Notes under the pieces: model-generated
The model's input: the letters and a program-made list of their open reading frames with translations, nothing else
Database searches by the model: none
Told to the model about the DNA's origin: nothing
Translations under genes and position numbers: made by a program
NCBI GenBank assembly: GCA_002733485.1
Contig: NVVU01000047.1
Coordinates: 2,723 to 9,160, forward strand
Direction: 5' to 3'
Length of the DNA: 6,438 nt
Source of the DNA: Robiginitomaculum sp.
GTDB lineage: Bacteria; Pseudomonadota; Alphaproteobacteria; Caulobacterales; Maricaulaceae
Part shown: in pieces, positions 5,059 to 6,438 of the stretch
Layout of the letters: each line of letters begins with the position of its first letter
How positions within the stretch are numbered: the first letter of the stretch is position 1

Positions 5059-6438
5059 ATGACTAAGTTTAAATTACGCGCCATTGCGACAACGGCATTG
5101 GTGGCATCATTTGCGGTACCTGGTGCTGTTTATGCCCAGATGGAAGACGAAATTATCGTCACGGCTACCAAGCGTGAAAAAACGCTGCAACAAACGCCGG
5201 TGGCGGTTACGGTAACCTCTGAAGATACCATAATCAAAACACAAATTCAGGATATTTTTGATCTTCAGTCTGTAGCGACATCTTTGCGTGTTAACTCACT
5301 GCAAACCTCCGCCAACACCAACTTTATCATTCGTGGTTTTGGTAACGGCGCCAACAATGCCGGCATTGAGCCTTCGGTTGGTGTGTTTATTGACGGTGTA
5401 TACCGTTCTCGTTCTGCGGCTCAAATTGGCGATTTGCCAAAACTGAACCGCATTGAGGTACTACGTGGCCCGCAAAGCACCCTGTTTGGTAAAAATGCAT
5501 CTGCCGGGGTTATCAGCATCGTTACCGAGAAACCGTCCTTTGAAAGAAGTGGTTATGTCGAAGTTGGCACAGGCAATATGAATCTTGCGCTGGCCAAAGC
5601 CTATATTACTGGTCCGATTTCTGATATCGCAGCAGCAAGCATTGGTGGCAGCTATAACACCCGTGATGGTTATACAGACAGCCCTTCCGGCAAAAACGTT
5701 ATCAATGAGCGCGATCGCTTCAATATTCGCGGACAATTACTCATTCAACCGAATGATAATACAGATATCCGTTTTATTGCTGACTATAGCGAAATTGATG
5801 AAATTTGCTGTACGGTAGCCAATTTCCTCAATGGACCTACGGCTGGTATAATTCAAGCCTTGGGCGGTCAGTTGGCCGATGATGCCAACCCGTTTGCATT
5901 TAAGTCTTTTAATAATAAAGACCCACGCAACGTCGTACATGATGGCGGGCTGTCGGCTCATATCGACTATGACTTCCCAACATTCGCGGTCAGTTCCATC
6001 ACCTCATATCGCAACAATAAAAGCAGCGCGACTTATGACGCAGACTTCAGCTCTGCTGATTTGCTGGGTGATGTGAGCCTTCGTAATGACATTGATACCT
6101 TCACCCAGGAATTGCGCCTCACCTCTACCGGCGACAATAAGCTGGACTGGATGCTTGGCGGTTTTTACTTCAACGAAAACGTTAAAGTTGAAGATGATCT
6201 CGTTACCGGCACCGCTTTTCGCAGCTATGCAGACATTCTGGCTGGCGGTACTGGCGCCTTGAGCCTGATCGAAGCGGCAAACGGGTTTGCACCTGGTTCA
6301 TTTTATGCCGCAGGCACTGGCCTGTTTGATAAATACACCCAGGATGACGAGTCCATTTCTGCTTATGGTACACTTGATCTGCACGTCACCGATCGTCTGA
6401 CCCTTACGGGCGGGCTGAACTATACCGATGACAGCAAA
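5059..6438 (+). CDS. TonB-dependent outer-membrane receptor, C-terminus cut by window edge
   Basis: This is an outer-membrane active transporter powered by TonB-ExbB-ExbD. The first 460 residues are present; family members are usually 700-900, so roughly the last half of the barrel is missing. The signal peptide ends at VYA before Q27. The TonB box is EDEIIVTATKRE (29-40). The plug domain runs from about 44 to 158, with FIIRGFG (89-95), VGVFIDGVYRSR (107-118) and the hallmark VLRGPQSTLFGKNASAGVIS (134-153). Barrel strands follow, with a vicinal Cys250-Cys251 pair after the strand IRFIADYSEID. The start ATG at 5059 has AGGGG (5048-5052) 6 bases upstream. The family style resembles receptors amplified in sphingomonads and marine proteobacteria for organic substrates rather than classic siderophore receptors, but the ligand cannot be read. 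It lies 113 bases after the esterase on the same strand. Confidence 0.95.
   Translation, partial: MTKFKLRAIATTALVASFAVPGAVYAQMEDEIIVTATKREKTLQQTPVAVTVTSEDTIIKTQIQDIFDLQSVATSLRVNSLQTSANTNFIIRGFGNGANNAGIEPSVGVFIDGVYRSRSAAQIGDLPKLNRIEVLRGPQSTLFGKNASAGVISIVTEKPSFERSGYVEVGTGNMNLALAKAYITGPISDIAAASIGGSYNTRDGYTDSPSGKNVINERDRFNIRGQLLIQPNDNTDIRFIADYSEIDEICCTVANFLNGPTAGIIQALGGQLADDANPFAFKSFNNKDPRNVVHDGGLSAHIDYDFPTFAVSSITSYRNNKSSATYDADFSSADLLGDVSLRNDIDTFTQELRLTSTGDNKLDWMLGGFYFNENVKVEDDLVTGTAFRSYADILAGGTGALSLIEAANGFAPGSFYAAGTGLFDKYTQDDESISAYGTLDLHVTDRLTLTGGLNYTDDSK

Noticed and set aside
5461..5961. Minus-strand open frames inside the receptor gene.
   Set aside because: They are antisense shadows of the receptor's plug and early barrel, which translate into clear TonB-receptor motifs.
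1..6438. CRISPR array, tRNA, rRNA, insertion sequence or attachment site.
   Set aside because: I saw no regularly spaced repeats, cloverleaf-like sequence, transposase motifs or terminal inverted repeats in the window.

Overview
The window looks like chromosomal DNA of a Gram-negative proteobacterium, most likely an alphaproteobacterium (a sphingomonad-like or marine Kordiimonadales/Emcibacterales-like organism). That placement is inferred from protein style: a TonB-dependent receptor of the 'IIVTATKRE ... VLRGPQSTLFGKNASAGVISIVT' type, a tiny Sel1-like protein of a kind common in Alphaproteobacteria, and a GumC/Wzz-like plus Wza-like envelope pair. No rRNA, tRNA or other direct taxonomic marker is present. 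Base composition by eye is close to balanced, with AT-rich intergenic stretches.

Layout. (1) 1-1640, minus strand: a polysaccharide co-polymerase (Wzz/GumC type, with two membrane segments and a coiled coil), cut by the left edge of the window within a proline-rich cytoplasmic tail. (2) 1641-1716: a short divergent control region. (3) 1717-2526, plus strand: an outer-membrane polysaccharide export lipoprotein (Wza/GumB family). (4) 2547-2822, minus strand: a 91-residue Sel1-like repeat protein, convergent with the export gene. (5) 2823-3169: a 347-base AT-rich intergenic region with promoter-like and palindromic sequences. (6) 3170-4945, plus strand: a lipoprotein type-B carboxylesterase with an intact catalytic triad. 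(7) 4946-5058: a 113-base gap with several symmetric and repeated motifs. (8) 5059 to the right edge, plus strand: a TonB-dependent outer-membrane receptor, of which the first 460 residues are present.

Two functional themes are seen. The left half is a capsule/exopolysaccharide export module: the inner-membrane co-polymerase and the outer-membrane export channel normally form one trans-envelope complex, but here they are transcribed divergently from a shared 76-base region whose two leaders have mirror-image Shine-Dalgarno contexts. The right half pairs an envelope-anchored esterase with a TonB-dependent receptor on the same strand, which suggests uptake and hydrolysis of an ester-containing substrate. 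The substrate cannot be read from the sequence.

Nothing here clearly forms an undescribed system. The observations most worth following are the symmetric leader of the divergent export genes, the 8-G tract in the co-polymerase tail, and the symmetric elements before the receptor, including a possible stem that hides its ribosome binding site.
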